Of a DNA stretch of 64,000 nucleotides, positions 7,896 to 17,162 are shown piece by piece. Under the pieces are notes generated by a model. It was given only the letters and a program-made list of their open reading frames with translations. It was not told the DNA's origin and ran no database searches. A program made the position numbers and the translations under genes. Where the stretch lies: the NCBI RefSeq assembly GCF_002884975.1, contig NZ_PJKB01000001.1, positions 558,001-622,000 on the forward strand, in the 5' to 3' direction. Position 1 is the first letter of the stretch, and each line of letters begins with the position of its first letter. Origin of the DNA: Akkermansia muciniphila (GTDB taxonomy: Bacteria; Verrucomicrobiota; Verrucomicrobiia; Verrucomicrobiales; Akkermansiaceae).

Positions 7896-8903
7896 CTACC
7901 TCTGGCGCACTTTGTTCCAGTCCTCCGGTTCCAGGGAGCAGGGGTCCGGGGCTACCCAGTGGCCCGGTTCTATTTCCACGGGGGTGAGGTCCGCACCCAC
8001 TGTTTCCGGATAGGAGGGGTGCTGGATGCGGTGGCCGAAGGCGGAGCCGAGCGGCGGGTTGATGGGGGAGGGTACATCCCCCGGCAGGGGCTGGTGCTTG
8101 TTGGCCCGGGCGGGGTCCGGTTCCGGAATGGCGTCCAGCAGCGCCTTGGTATAGGCATGCTTAGGGGCTCGGTAGATGGTTTCCGCATCTGACATTTCCA
8201 CGATTTTACCGAGGTACATGACTGCCACGCGGTCGGAGATGTGCTTGACCACCGCCAGGTCATGGGCGATGAAGAGGTAGGAGAGCTTGCGCTCTTCCTG
8301 AAGCTCCAGCAGCAGGTTGAGCACCTGTGACTGGACGGATACGTCCAGCGCGGAAACAGGTTCGTCCAGAATGATGAGGCTGGGGTTCAGCGTGAGGGCG
8401 CGCGCGATGCCGATGCGCTGGCGCTGGCCCCCGGAGAATTCAAAGGGGAAGCGGTCGATGGCGCTGTCCGGCATTCCTACGCGGTCCAGCAGGCCGCGCA
8501 CCCATTCCCGGCGCGCGGCGGGTGTGCCCATGCGGTGGATGACGAAGGGCTCCGCTACAATCTGGCCGATGGATTGGCGCTGGTTGAGGGATTCCGCCGG
8601 GTCCTGGAAGACCATTTGAATATGGGGGCGCAGGGGCCGCATTTTGCGCTGGGAGAGCGTGGCGATGTTTTTTCCGTTGAATTGGATGGAGCCGCCCGTA
8701 GGTTTCAGCAGGCGCACGATGCTTTTCCCGATGGTGGATTTTCCGCAGCCGGATTCCCCTACCAGCCCCAGGGTTTCTCCGGGGTAGATGCTGAAGGAGA
8801 CGTCGTCTACCGCCTTGACCCAGCCCGCCTGCCGCAGGAAGATTCCGGAGCGGACGGGGAAGTACATTTTCAGGTTGTTGACTTGCAAGATTGGTTCCGG
8901 CAT
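7896..8903 (-). CDS. Peptide ABC transporter, ATP-binding protein (OppF/DppF type)
   Basis: 335 residues from ATG 8903. Longer frames upstream overlap the partner ATPase and lack similarity. It has Walker A (GESGCGKST), signature [15 protein letters not shown], Walker B LIILDEP, the H-loop IAHDLAVV, and the C-terminal oligopeptide domain with [14 protein letters not shown] and P-G-x-x-P-S motifs. It pairs with the next ATPase to drive import of oligopeptides through the two permeases. It is the last gene of the operon transcribed from about 15183, and starts 19 bases after its neighbour. Confidence 0.93.
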   Translation of the reverse strand: MPEPILQVNNLKMYFPVRSGIFLRQAGWVKAVDDVSFSIYPGETLGLVGESGCGKSTIGKSIVRLLKPTGGSIQFNGKNIATLSQRKMRPLRPHIQMVFQDPAESLNQRQSIGQIVAEPFVIHRMGTPAARREWVRGLLDRVGMPDSAIDRFPFEFSGGQRQRIGIARALTLNPSLIILDEPVSALDVSVQSQVLNLLLELQEERKLSYLFIAHDLAVVKHISDRVAVMYLGKIVEMSDAETIYRAPKHAYTKALLDAIPEPDPARANKHQPLPGDVPSPINPPLGSAFGHRIQHPSYPETVGADLTPVEIEPGHWVAPDPCSLEPEDWNKVRQR

Positions 8904-8922
8904 GGCTGGGAGAAAAAGGGGG

Positions 8923-9900
8923 TTAAAGGTTTGCGCAGCGGGGGCAGGCTTCCACAAAGTGGTCCGGGGATATTTCCACGAGGGGCGGGCGTTCCGTGAG
9001 TTCTTCCACAGGTACGCCCTGGCGCTGGCAGAAGCGGCAGCCGGGCACGAAGTCAGCAATGGAGGCCACCTGGCCGGGGATAGTGGGCAGCTTGGTCTTG
9101 CGCACGGAGCTTAGCTGCGGGATGGAGGCCAGCAATCCCTTGGTATAGGCGTGGCGCGGATTGGCAAAGAGTTCTCCCACCGGAGCTTTTTCCACTACCC
9201 GGCCGGCGTACATGACCACCACGGAGTCACAGCTTTGCGCGATGACGCCCAGATCATGGGTGATGAGGATGGAGGAGGAACCCATTTCCGCCTGGAGGTC
9301 CTTGAGGAGGGAAAGAATCTGCGCCTGCACGGTGACGTCCAGCGCCGTGGTGGGTTCATCCGCAATGATGAGTTCCGGATGACAGGCCAGGGCGATGGCG
9401 ATGACGACGCGCTGGCGCATGCCTCCGGAGAGCTGGTGGGGGAATTCGTCCACGCGCTGTTCCGGCGCGGGGATGCGGACGCGCTGCAGGAGCTGGATGG
9501 CGGCGTCCCGGGCTTCCCTGGCGTTCATTCCCCGGTGGAGCATCAGGGATTCCCCTATCTGCCTGCCGATGCTGTGCACAGGGTTGAGAGCTGTCATCGG
9601 TTCCTGGAAGATGACGCCGATGTGGCGGCCGCGGATGCCGTGCATGTCCGTCTCCTTCGCCTGGACCAAGTCACGGCCCTTGAACAGGATTTGCCCGTCC
9701 AGGATTTTTCCCATGGGCTGGGGCAGCAGGCGCACGATGGACATGGCCGTGACGCTCTTGCCGCAGCCGGATTCCCCCACGATGCCTACACAGGTACCCT
9801 TGGGTACGGTGAAGCTGACGCCGTCCACCGCTTTCAGCAGGCCGGATTCCGTCTCGAATCCGGTGACCAGGTTCTTGATTTCCAACAGGGGTTCGCTCAT
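8923..9900 (-). CDS. Peptide ABC transporter, ATP-binding protein (OppD/DppD type)
   Basis: 325 residues, complete. It shows Walker A GESGCGKS, signature LSGGMRQRVVIAIAL, Walker B LIIADEP, switch histidine in ITHDLGVI, and the OppD-type tail with YTKGLLASIPQL. The C-terminus has four cysteines (CRFC and CPRC) in the position where many OppD/DppD proteins bind an iron-sulfur cluster. The start is 3 bases from the stop of the binding protein gene, so translation is probably coupled. It forms the heterodimeric motor with the OppF-type protein. Confidence 0.93.
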   Translation of the reverse strand: MSEPLLEIKNLVTGFETESGLLKAVDGVSFTVPKGTCVGIVGESGCGKSVTAMSIVRLLPQPMGKILDGQILFKGRDLVQAKETDMHGIRGRHIGVIFQEPMTALNPVHSIGRQIGESLMLHRGMNAREARDAAIQLLQRVRIPAPEQRVDEFPHQLSGGMRQRVVIAIALACHPELIIADEPTTALDVTVQAQILSLLKDLQAEMGSSSILITHDLGVIAQSCDSVVVMYAGRVVEKAPVGELFANPRHAYTKGLLASIPQLSSVRKTKLPTIPGQVASIADFVPGCRFCQRQGVPVEELTERPPLVEISPDHFVEACPRCANL

Positions 9901-9903
9901 TTG

Positions 9904-12153
9904 TTATTTCTCCGTGGCAGAGGGTTCCAGGGGGCCGCCGTTTTCCGGAATGACGGGCACGGACGGCAGTTTGCCGCTTCCTTCCTTATTGTCCAGGCTG
10001 TCGATGGAGTCCATGTAGCGGTACTGGTCGTACACGGCGTCCACTTCCTCGAAGGTTCTTCCCTCCCGCTTGGCTTCCATCGTTTCCTTCTTGATGTCAT
10101 TATCCACCCAGTAGAGGTAGCTTTCCATCGGGTCAAATACGACGGGATGGCAGAATTGCGTGGTGGAGCTGTCAGGCCACCTGACCCAGCGCCAGTAGCC
10201 CAGCCGGACGAATTCCGTGGTCCAGGCCGGAACCCACAGGGCTTCATCATGGATTTTCTGCTGCACCTTCCACGTGGCCTTTTGCAGCTCGTCTTCCGTA
10301 GCGGCATTCGTTTCGTCGTCCAGCAGCTTGTCCATCTCCTTGTCCGCATAGGCGCAGATGTTGTTGGTGTAGGTGATGAGGCTGCCGCGTTCGTCATAGG
10401 CGTAGCGGGAATGGAAGCCCTGCTCGTTCATCGGATGGGGCGGAGTGAAGCCCCAGGCCATGAAGGAGGCCTGAACGCGCTTTTCCATGATTTTGCGGAA
10501 GGCTACGGTGGAGTCCAGCGGGTCCAGCTGGATTTCCAGGCCGCACTTGCGGGCGTCTTCCTTCAGCTTGCCCAGCGTGGAGGCCAGGGAGGGGGAAGAG
10601 TTGGGGAAGGTGATGGCGGCGGTGAGCCGGGTGCCGTCCGGCTTGCGGAGGATTCCATCCGGGCACGGGATGGTGTATCCGGCTTTGGCAAAGCAGGAGC
10701 GGGCCTGTTCCGGTGAGTAGGGCCGCGCCTTGATGTAGGGGTTGGTGAATTTGCCGAAGCCGGAGTTGTAGGAGTTGAGCCTCTGGTAGTCTCCGCGGAA
10801 GGTGATGTCAATGATGTTCTGGATGTTCAGGGCGTACTGGAAGCCCAGGCGCACGTCCAGGTTATTGAAGGGGGCTTTGGAGGTGTTCAGGAAGAGGCCG
10901 TACGGAGGCCGGGGGTAAATGGTGTAAAACGTGCTGCGGTTGATGTAGCCGTTGTGGACTTCCGGAATTTCCATGCGTTCGTGCCACAGCTCCGGCTTCG
11001 TGATGTTCATCACGTCCAGCTCGCCGATGCGGAAGAGCTCAATGGCCTTGGACGGTTCCGCGATGAAGTTGTACACGATCTGGTCCACGTTATACATGTA
11101 CTTCGTGAATTTCTTGTCCCTGGCCCACCAGTCCGGCACGCGCTGGAGCGTTACCTGGCGGCCGCGGATGATGCCGTCCGGCTTGACGACGTAGGCGCCC
11201 GTGGTGGGCGGCACGCGCCACTGGTAGCGTTCCACGTAACTGGGGCCGAATTCGCAGTAGAAGTGCGGTGGGGAAGGGATGAACAGCGTGCAGTAGTACG
11301 GGAGCAGCGGCTTGGCGAAGGGGAGGGTGATGGAGAAGTGGCTGTCGTCGTAGATGGTGATGTTTGACGCGTTCTGGTAAAAGAAGTTGTTGTAGAAGAC
11401 GTCCCGGCTGTATTCCGAGGTGCGGATGTACATGTTCACCAGCAGATCAATGGCTTTTACCTTGGCCCCGTCCGAGTAGCGGGCGTCCGGGTCCAGCTCA
11501 AAGTAAACGGTGCGCCTGTCTGCGGTTTCCGCCCATTTATGGGCGATGCCGGGGATGATTTTCCCGGTGACCGGATGGATGGAGACGAGGCCTATGATGA
11601 TTTCATCATACAGGGGGCCGCGGAAGCCGCTGTTGCTGTTCGGGCCGTTGGGGCGGAATGTGTCCGGATAGGACCCCGGAGCCCACTGGCGCAGCACGCC
11701 GCCTTTTTTGGCGTTCGGGTCGCCTATTTCCGGATTATCCATCCCGTCTTCCCATTTAAGGTCCCGGGGGATGTCTGCCGGAGTCTTGAACTTGATGTAG
11801 TCTCCTTCCGTCTGCCTGCGGTGGATGACGGACAGGGCCGCTTCATCCGCAATGAGCTTGCTTTGCAGCTTTTCCCTGATTTTGGGGTCTTCCTCTTTGA
11901 AGAATTGATCACGAAGGTTCTTGATTTCCTTTTGCTTGGCGGCTTCTTCCCTTGCCAGGCGGTCATTGATCTGCTTGTTCCACCGTTCCGGGAAGGAGTC
12001 AAACCCGGGGGGAAGCGTGCCGAAAGGCACGTTAGGCTGCCAGCCCACCCCCTGGGATTGGGAGGAATCCTTGCAGCCGGAGCCGGCTGCCAGCAGAAGG
12101 GACAGCGTCACGGAAGAAAGGAGGGTGCGGAGGATGGAGGACAGCTTGAGCAT
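9904..12153 (-). CDS. Peptide-binding lipoprotein of ABC importer (SBP family 5, YejA-like)
   Basis: 749 residues, longer than the usual 530-600. A signal peptide ends near C27 in LLAAGSGC, a lipobox-like site with an unusual glycine at -3. Residues about 58-115 form a charged, probably helical extension rich in Lys, Glu and Gln that is not part of the standard family-5 fold. The binding domain starts around GGVLRQWAPG and continues with the typical YSDGAKVKAIDLL, LFLNTSKAPFNNLDVR and ALWVPAWTTEFVRLGY segments. It captures oligopeptides in the periplasm and hands them to the permeases. YejA-type proteins are the closest by feel; the substrate is not known. Confidence 0.9.
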   Translation of the reverse strand: MLKLSSILRTLLSSVTLSLLLAAGSGCKDSSQSQGVGWQPNVPFGTLPPGFDSFPERWNKQINDRLAREEAAKQKEIKNLRDQFFKEEDPKIREKLQSKLIADEAALSVIHRRQTEGDYIKFKTPADIPRDLKWEDGMDNPEIGDPNAKKGGVLRQWAPGSYPDTFRPNGPNSNSGFRGPLYDEIIIGLVSIHPVTGKIIPGIAHKWAETADRRTVYFELDPDARYSDGAKVKAIDLLVNMYIRTSEYSRDVFYNNFFYQNASNITIYDDSHFSITLPFAKPLLPYYCTLFIPSPPHFYCEFGPSYVERYQWRVPPTTGAYVVKPDGIIRGRQVTLQRVPDWWARDKKFTKYMYNVDQIVYNFIAEPSKAIELFRIGELDVMNITKPELWHERMEIPEVHNGYINRSTFYTIYPRPPYGLFLNTSKAPFNNLDVRLGFQYALNIQNIIDITFRGDYQRLNSYNSGFGKFTNPYIKARPYSPEQARSCFAKAGYTIPCPDGILRKPDGTRLTAAITFPNSSPSLASTLGKLKEDARKCGLEIQLDPLDSTVAFRKIMEKRVQASFMAWGFTPPHPMNEQGFHSRYAYDERGSLITYTNNICAYADKEMDKLLDDETNAATEDELQKATWKVQQKIHDEALWVPAWTTEFVRLGYWRWVRWPDSSTTQFCHPVVFDPMESYLYWVDNDIKKETMEAKREGRTFEEVDAVYDQYRYMDSIDSLDNKEGSGKLPSVPVIPENGGPLEPSATEK

Positions 12154-12181
12154 GGGTATGTGGAGGAACGGATGTCTTTTG

Positions 12182-13789
12182 TTATTTATAGGTGGTGAAT
12201 TTCTTGGGGTCGAAGGCCTCGCGGATAGCCTCTCCGATGAAGGTGACGAGCAAGAGCGTGATTACCAGGGCGGCGAAGGCGGAGGTGACCACCCAGCTTG
12301 CGGAGAGGTCCGCCAGGCCGTCATTGAGCAGGCGCCCCCAGCTGGCGTACGTATCCGGCAGGCCGAAGCCCAGGTAGTCCAGGGAGGCCAGGGCCAGGAT
12401 CAGGGCGGAAACGCTGAACGGAACCAGCGTGACCAGAATGGCTACCAGGTTCGGGAGAATGTGGATGAAGAGGATGCGGCTGGTGGAGGCCCCCAGCACG
12501 CGGGCGGCCGCCACGTAGTCCCGCGCCTTTTCCTTCATGGTGGAGGTCCTGAGCTGGTAGGTCATGGACATCCACCCGAACATGATGAGCAGGCTGATGA
12601 TCAGGAACATGCCCTTCATCTGGAGCGGCACCATGTCTGAAATGATCATGATGATGAACAGGAAGGGAACCTGGGAGAAGATTTCAATGAGGCGCTGCAT
12701 GCCGAGGTCGAACATGCCGCCGAAGTACCCCATCATCATCCCGAAGGTGATGCCGATGAAGTACACGATGGGGAGATAGAAGATGGCGGCCTTCATGTTC
12801 ACCTGGAGCCCGCCGTACAGGTACGCCAGGATGTCCGCGCCCTGGGTGTTGGTGCCCAGCAGGTGGCCGCCCTTGAGGGGAGGGGCCGGGTGGTAGAAGA
12901 TGCGGCTGATCTTGTTTTCGTCCGTTTGTTTCAGGAAGTCCTCCTTGGTGCCGGGGCCGCTGTAGTGCTCCGCCACGATCTGGTTGTTTTCATACGTGGC
13001 GCTGTACACCTCCGTCCGGTCTTCCAGCCAGCCGGTGGCGCGGTCCACCTTTTTTCCCTTTCGGAATTTGTAGCTGACGTGGGGGAGTGCTTCTTCATCC
13101 TTGTGCAGCCGGGAGGCCAGGCCGGAGTATGGTTTGCCGCTGGACTCGCAGACGAGGCCGTCTTCATTTACCACCAGGGCCTCGGAACCGGGATTGGTGG
13201 AATCCCCCGTGGGATCGTACGGAACCAGGGGCATGATGACCAGGGAGGGCTTGCCGGGTTGTCCGGCCTGTTTTTTCAGTTCGCGGTAATTGGCTTCCGC
13301 ATCCGCAAAGTCCCCGGTCTGGCCAAAGGTGGAACCCTGGTACACCTTGCGCATGATGGCGGGGAAGTACCAGGAACCGTCCTGGACCACAAGGAGCGCC
13401 CGCTTGCCCACCAGGCACTGGTCCATGCAGGCCAGCAGCGTCAGCACCAGCAGGATGATCAGGGAAACATATCCGCGGGAGATGCTTTTAAAGCGCTGGA
13501 TGCGGCGCCTGGTGATGGGCGTGGGATTAAAACGGCGCGGGCCTTTCAGCATGATCCAGACCCCCACTCCGGCCATGACCAGCACGCAGGCCCAGCCGAA
13601 CCACAGGAATTTTCCCTGCGGCGTCAGGAGGCCGCCGTTGTTCTGGTCCGTGCAGACGATGTTAAGCATGCTCATTTCCCGTGAGACGGTAAAGGGCCAG
13701 CTCAGTGTGGGCAGGAGCAGGCCGCACAGCTCTCCCACGGCGGTGAGGACCGCCAGAATGACCAGAAGGTATGCCAGTTTTCTAACCAT
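12182..13789 (-). CDS. Peptide ABC transporter permease (OppC/YejE type)
   Basis: 535 residues against about 300-350 in most relatives. The C-terminal part is the standard permease: membrane helices and the coupling EAA-like loop VAAARVLGASTSRILFIHILPN, ending in LDYLGFGLPDTYASWG. The first 300 residues carry three extra hydrophobic segments (about 5-25, 60-80, 107-125) and a large extracytoplasmic domain with PGKPSLVIMPLVPYDPTGD. YejE proteins have a smaller version of this extension. The stop overlaps no gene; the downstream binding protein begins 28 bases later. Confidence 0.9.
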   Translation of the reverse strand: MVRKLAYLLVILAVLTAVGELCGLLLPTLSWPFTVSREMSMLNIVCTDQNNGGLLTPQGKFLWFGWACVLVMAGVGVWIMLKGPRRFNPTPITRRRIQRFKSISRGYVSLIILLVLTLLACMDQCLVGKRALLVVQDGSWYFPAIMRKVYQGSTFGQTGDFADAEANYRELKKQAGQPGKPSLVIMPLVPYDPTGDSTNPGSEALVVNEDGLVCESSGKPYSGLASRLHKDEEALPHVSYKFRKGKKVDRATGWLEDRTEVYSATYENNQIVAEHYSGPGTKEDFLKQTDENKISRIFYHPAPPLKGGHLLGTNTQGADILAYLYGGLQVNMKAAIFYLPIVYFIGITFGMMMGYFGGMFDLGMQRLIEIFSQVPFLFIIMIISDMVPLQMKGMFLIISLLIMFGWMSMTYQLRTSTMKEKARDYVAAARVLGASTSRILFIHILPNLVAILVTLVPFSVSALILALASLDYLGFGLPDTYASWGRLLNDGLADLSASWVVTSAFAALVITLLLVTFIGEAIREAFDPKKFTTYK

Positions 13790-13794
13790 GTGTG

Positions 13795-15183
13795 TTATTC
13801 AAATTTAATGCGGGGATCCACGGCGGCCACGATGATGTCTGAAAGCAGGTTGCCCAGCACCATCAGGAAGGAGGTAAGCAGCAGCGTGCCCATGATCAGG
13901 GCGTAGTCCTTGTCCATCAGGGCCTGGTAGCTCAACATGCCGAAGCCCTGGATATCAAAGACCTTTTCCACCAGCATGGAGCCAGCTACAATGAGGCTGA
14001 TGAGGCTGCCCAGCGTGGAGGCGATCGGGATGAAGGAGTTGCGGAAGGCGTGCTTGATGACGGCGCCCTTGAAGCTCACGCCCTTGGCCATGGCCGTCCT
14101 GATGTAGTCGGAGGAAAGGTTGTCCATCAGGTTGTTCTTCATCATCATGGTGGTGATGGCGAAGGAGCTGACCACGTAACAGATCAGCGGGAGCACCGTA
14201 TGGTGCAGCAGGTCCCCGGCCTGTCCCCAGAAGCCCATGTCCGCAAAATCCGGCGAGGTCAGGCCGCAGAGCGGGAACCATTCCAGCCGCGCGCCCAGAT
14301 ACACCACCAGCACCGCGCCCAGGGCGAAGCCGGGGACGGAGTACCCCAGGAAAATCAGGACGGAGGAGATGTTGTCCACCAGGCTCTTGTGCCGGATGGC
14401 CTTCACCACCCCCAGGGGAATGCAGACGGAGTAGGTGATAATGGCGCTCAGGATGCCGAAGTACAGGGAAACGGGGATGCGCTCCTTGATCATGTCCCAC
14501 ACGGGTTCATTATACTTGAAGGAATTGCCCATGGTGCCCTGCAGCAGGCCGTCAAAGCTGGTCTTGTACATCACGGCGCGCCACGCATAACTCTTCGCCT
14601 TGTCCTGCACGGCTGCCGTATTGTCCGTCTGCCTCATGCGGCGCGCCCAGCGTTCCGCCCGGTCCATGGGGGATTCAATGTCCACGGTCCAGCCTTCCGT
14701 GGCGGCTTTCCGGGACGGAGTGCCGGAAAAGAAGGCGTCTTTCACGCTCCCGGAATTTTTGTCCGGACGGACGACAACGACCTGCTCCCCGGTTTCATTC
14801 AGGTTGATCCGCGTGTGCGTATCGGAAATGCCGGAATATTCATCCTCCTTGTCGGACGGTTCCATGCCGCCGATGTCTCCGAATTCCTCGCGGGAAATGA
14901 AAATCTTTTTCGGAAGCACTCCCAGCCATTGCAGATAGGCGGTGATGATGGGCTCCTGGAGGCTGTACTGTTCTTCCAGCCGCTCCATATCCGCTTCACT
15001 CAGGTTGTTGTCTCCGCGCTGGGAGCCCGCCTTCTGGCCGGACAGGGCGCTCATGCTCTGCTGCTGCATCATCTGCTCAATGGGACCTCCCGGGACAAAG
15101 CGGGTTATGCAAAAGACGAGGAACGTGACCCCCAGAAGCGTCAGGGGCATGAGAAGGAGTCGTCTGATGATATAGGTCTTCAT
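13795..15183 (-). CDS. Peptide ABC transporter permease (OppB/YejB type)
   Basis: 462 residues, about 120 longer than typical. It starts MKTYIIRRLLLMPLTLLGVTF, and the family motif FVPGGPIEQ follows. Residues about 50-225 are an insert predicted to face the periplasm. Then comes the normal core with the EAA-like loop YIRTAMAKGVSFKGAVIKHAFRN (in part) and a C-terminal PRIKFE. It is the first gene of the five-gene operon; the next permease begins 5 bases after its stop. The unusual inserts in both permeases may form a docking surface for the extended binding protein. Confidence 0.9.
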   Translation of the reverse strand: MKTYIIRRLLLMPLTLLGVTFLVFCITRFVPGGPIEQMMQQQSMSALSGQKAGSQRGDNNLSEADMERLEEQYSLQEPIITAYLQWLGVLPKKIFISREEFGDIGGMEPSDKEDEYSGISDTHTRINLNETGEQVVVVRPDKNSGSVKDAFFSGTPSRKAATEGWTVDIESPMDRAERWARRMRQTDNTAAVQDKAKSYAWRAVMYKTSFDGLLQGTMGNSFKYNEPVWDMIKERIPVSLYFGILSAIITYSVCIPLGVVKAIRHKSLVDNISSVLIFLGYSVPGFALGAVLVVYLGARLEWFPLCGLTSPDFADMGFWGQAGDLLHHTVLPLICYVVSSFAITTMMMKNNLMDNLSSDYIRTAMAKGVSFKGAVIKHAFRNSFIPIASTLGSLISLIVAGSMLVEKVFDIQGFGMLSYQALMDKDYALIMGTLLLTSFLMVLGNLLSDIIVAAVDPRIKFE

Positions 15184-15370
15184 TCGTCGCGCAGAACTCT
15201 ACTGGTTTGTGGCATGCGAGGCAAGTAGCAATGCAAATTTGTGAGCCTTTGCTAACATGCGGGCATCCCTGTTTTTCTCAATGCCGGTGCGGAGGGGCGG
15301 AGAAACAATGAACAATGCCGCAGGGGATCAGAGGGCTGAACCTGCATGATCCTGGAAGGGCGGCGGAACA

Positions 15371-16108
15371 CTAAATGCCTTCCCCCAGGCGGCGTGCCAG
15401 CATGTCCGGAAGCCCGGCGTCCAGGATGCGCCTCTGCGCCTCCTCCACGTCGTACTCCACCCGGCGCTGGTAGTAAACCATGCTGTCCACATCCAGCACG
15501 CCGTAGGCGGCGCGGGGGTCTCCGTCCCGGGGCTGGCCGACGGAACCCACATTGATAAGGTACTTGTTGGCCTTGAGAAGCTGGATATCCCCGGATTCAT
15601 ATTCCTGGATGCTCCCTTCATGGCGGATGAAGGTGCGCGGGACGTGCGTGTGGCCGTTGAAGCACAGGAACTGGTTGTCGCGCAGCATGTTGATGCTGTG
15701 CGTGGCCGTATCCACATTCGTGACGTAGGACCAGGAATTGGGCTTGTCCTGAGTGGCGTGCACCAGAACGATTTCATTGGGCAGGATGCGCTGGAACGGC
15801 GCGCGGCGCAGCCATTTTTTCTGTTCCTCGGAAAGCTGCTGCCGCGTCCACATCAGGGCATTGTACGCCACGGGATTCATGCCTGCGGGATTGTCCTCCC
15901 CGATGGCTTCCTCATCATGGTTGCCGCGCACGGTGGGAATCTGGCGTGCGCGGATGAATTCAAGGCATTCGGAAGGATTGGCGTTGTAGCCTACAATATC
16001 ACCCAGGCAGTAAACGGCATCGCATTGCAGCTGTTCTATATCCTTCATCACCGCTTCCAGAGCGGGCAGGTTGGCATGGATGTCACTGATCAGGGCTATT
16101 CTACTCAT
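15371..16108 (-). CDS. Calcineurin-like metallophosphoesterase
   Basis: 245 residues from ATG 16108, chosen because similarity begins at SRIALISDIHANLPALEAV. All metal motifs are present: D-x-H (SDIHAN), GDxVGYN, GNHDE and GHTHVP. The fold and order match the YfcE/DR1281-like group of small cytoplasmic phosphodiesterases; the substrate cannot be told from sequence. The C-terminus has a beta segment GSVGQPRDGDPRAAYGVLD typical of this subgroup. It is a single gene with about 190 non-coding bases between it and the importer operon. Confidence 0.9.
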   Translation of the reverse strand: MSRIALISDIHANLPALEAVMKDIEQLQCDAVYCLGDIVGYNANPSECLEFIRARQIPTVRGNHDEEAIGEDNPAGMNPVAYNALMWTRQQLSEEQKKWLRRAPFQRILPNEIVLVHATQDKPNSWSYVTNVDTATHSINMLRDNQFLCFNGHTHVPRTFIRHEGSIQEYESGDIQLLKANKYLINVGSVGQPRDGDPRAAYGVLDVDSMVYYQRRVEYDVEEAQRRILDAGLPDMLARRLGEGI

Positions 16109-16195
16109 GATGTTGCGGGCAAAAAGCATAGCATCTTTCCGGGGCTTTGCCAAGCGCGGCCCGTAAAATAAATGCTAAATACGAAAGGCCGGGGA

Positions 16196-17104
16196 CTAAA
16201 GTTTTCCCCGTTCAGGATTTTGATCTTCAGTCTTGGTCTTTTCTTCCGGTAAAGACTCCAGAGTCTCCTTCAGGCCGTCCACGGGGTATCTGAGGGAATT
16301 GGCCAGGTGGCTGGTCATCAGGTCGCGGGCGATCTCATCCGTAGGGAACAATTCCCGGAAGGGGATGCGGTCCTTTTCCGGAACTTTCAGCCTGTTTTCC
16401 AGGACGAAAATATTGCTCACCAGGCTGGGTGTCCGGTTCCGCGGGTCCTTGAACAATTCCTTGCCCAGTTCCAGCGCCTCACGGGATTTGGAGGGAACGC
16501 GGGCAAGCGCGTAAAACTCCTTGCGGGCCGTCAGGGGGGGAGCGCCCAGCTCCCGGGCCTTGCGGTAGGCTTCCGCCGCCTTTTCAAAATCCGGCTGCCG
16601 GTAGGTATCACTGTACATGTTGCCCAGCAGGGACTGCAAATACCAGCTGCCGGGGTTGACGCTGACGCCTTTTTCCAGAAAATGGCGGCCTTTCTGGATG
16701 TACTTCCGGAATCCTTCCCGGCGTTCCATGGGGGAAAGCCGTTTATTGTCCAGGTAACTGGAGGAGGCGTTGTTTCCCAAATGCCACGAACCGTTATCCC
16801 AGTAAAAATCGGAATGGGGGGCGAGGGAGGTAATCTGGTTGTAGCGGCGTTCCAGATTGGTCCAGTCGGAAATCAGGAAGCAGTCAAAGGCCTCCATGCT
16901 CAGCACGGCCGCTACCAGGGAGCGCAGCCCGCCCAGGGAAACCATGGCGAGCTGTTGTTCCAGATAATCGGAAGAGGAAAGCTCCACCGGGTCATCCAGC
17001 AGCCCCGCCGCCTTCTCCTGTTCCAGAATATGGTTCTGCAAAGGCAGCCGGATCATGCCGAAGCCCAGCAGGGCAATGATGAAAATGACGATGGTTTTCA
17101 GCAT
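16196..17104 (-). CDS. Membrane-anchored TPR-like protein, unknown function
   Basis: 302 residues. A single N-terminal hydrophobic segment (3-21) suggests an inner-membrane anchor or uncleaved signal. The remainder is helical and resembles tetratricopeptide repeats (FLEKGVSVNPGSWYLQSLLGNMY and DFEKAAEAYRKARELGAPP, in part). The C-terminus is charged (EEKTKTEDQNPE). No enzyme motif was found. Proteins of this kind often hold envelope complexes together, but no partner is evident here. Confidence 0.75.
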   Translation of the reverse strand: MLKTIVIFIIALLGFGMIRLPLQNHILEQEKAAGLLDDPVELSSSDYLEQQLAMVSLGGLRSLVAAVLSMEAFDCFLISDWTNLERRYNQITSLAPHSDFYWDNGSWHLGNNASSSYLDNKRLSPMERREGFRKYIQKGRHFLEKGVSVNPGSWYLQSLLGNMYSDTYRQPDFEKAAEAYRKARELGAPPLTARKEFYALARVPSKSREALELGKELFKDPRNRTPSLVSNIFVLENRLKVPEKDRIPFRELFPTDEIARDLMTSHLANSLRYPVDGLKETLESLPEEKTKTEDQNPERGKL

Positions 17105-17162
17105 GATAGTATACAGAATGATTCAGCTGTTCACCTCAAGAAAAAATACTTCCTGGTAATCC

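Noticed and set aside
9151-15228. Long plus-strand frames across the importer operon
   Set aside because: They lie opposite coherent ABC transporter genes and have no recognisable domain.
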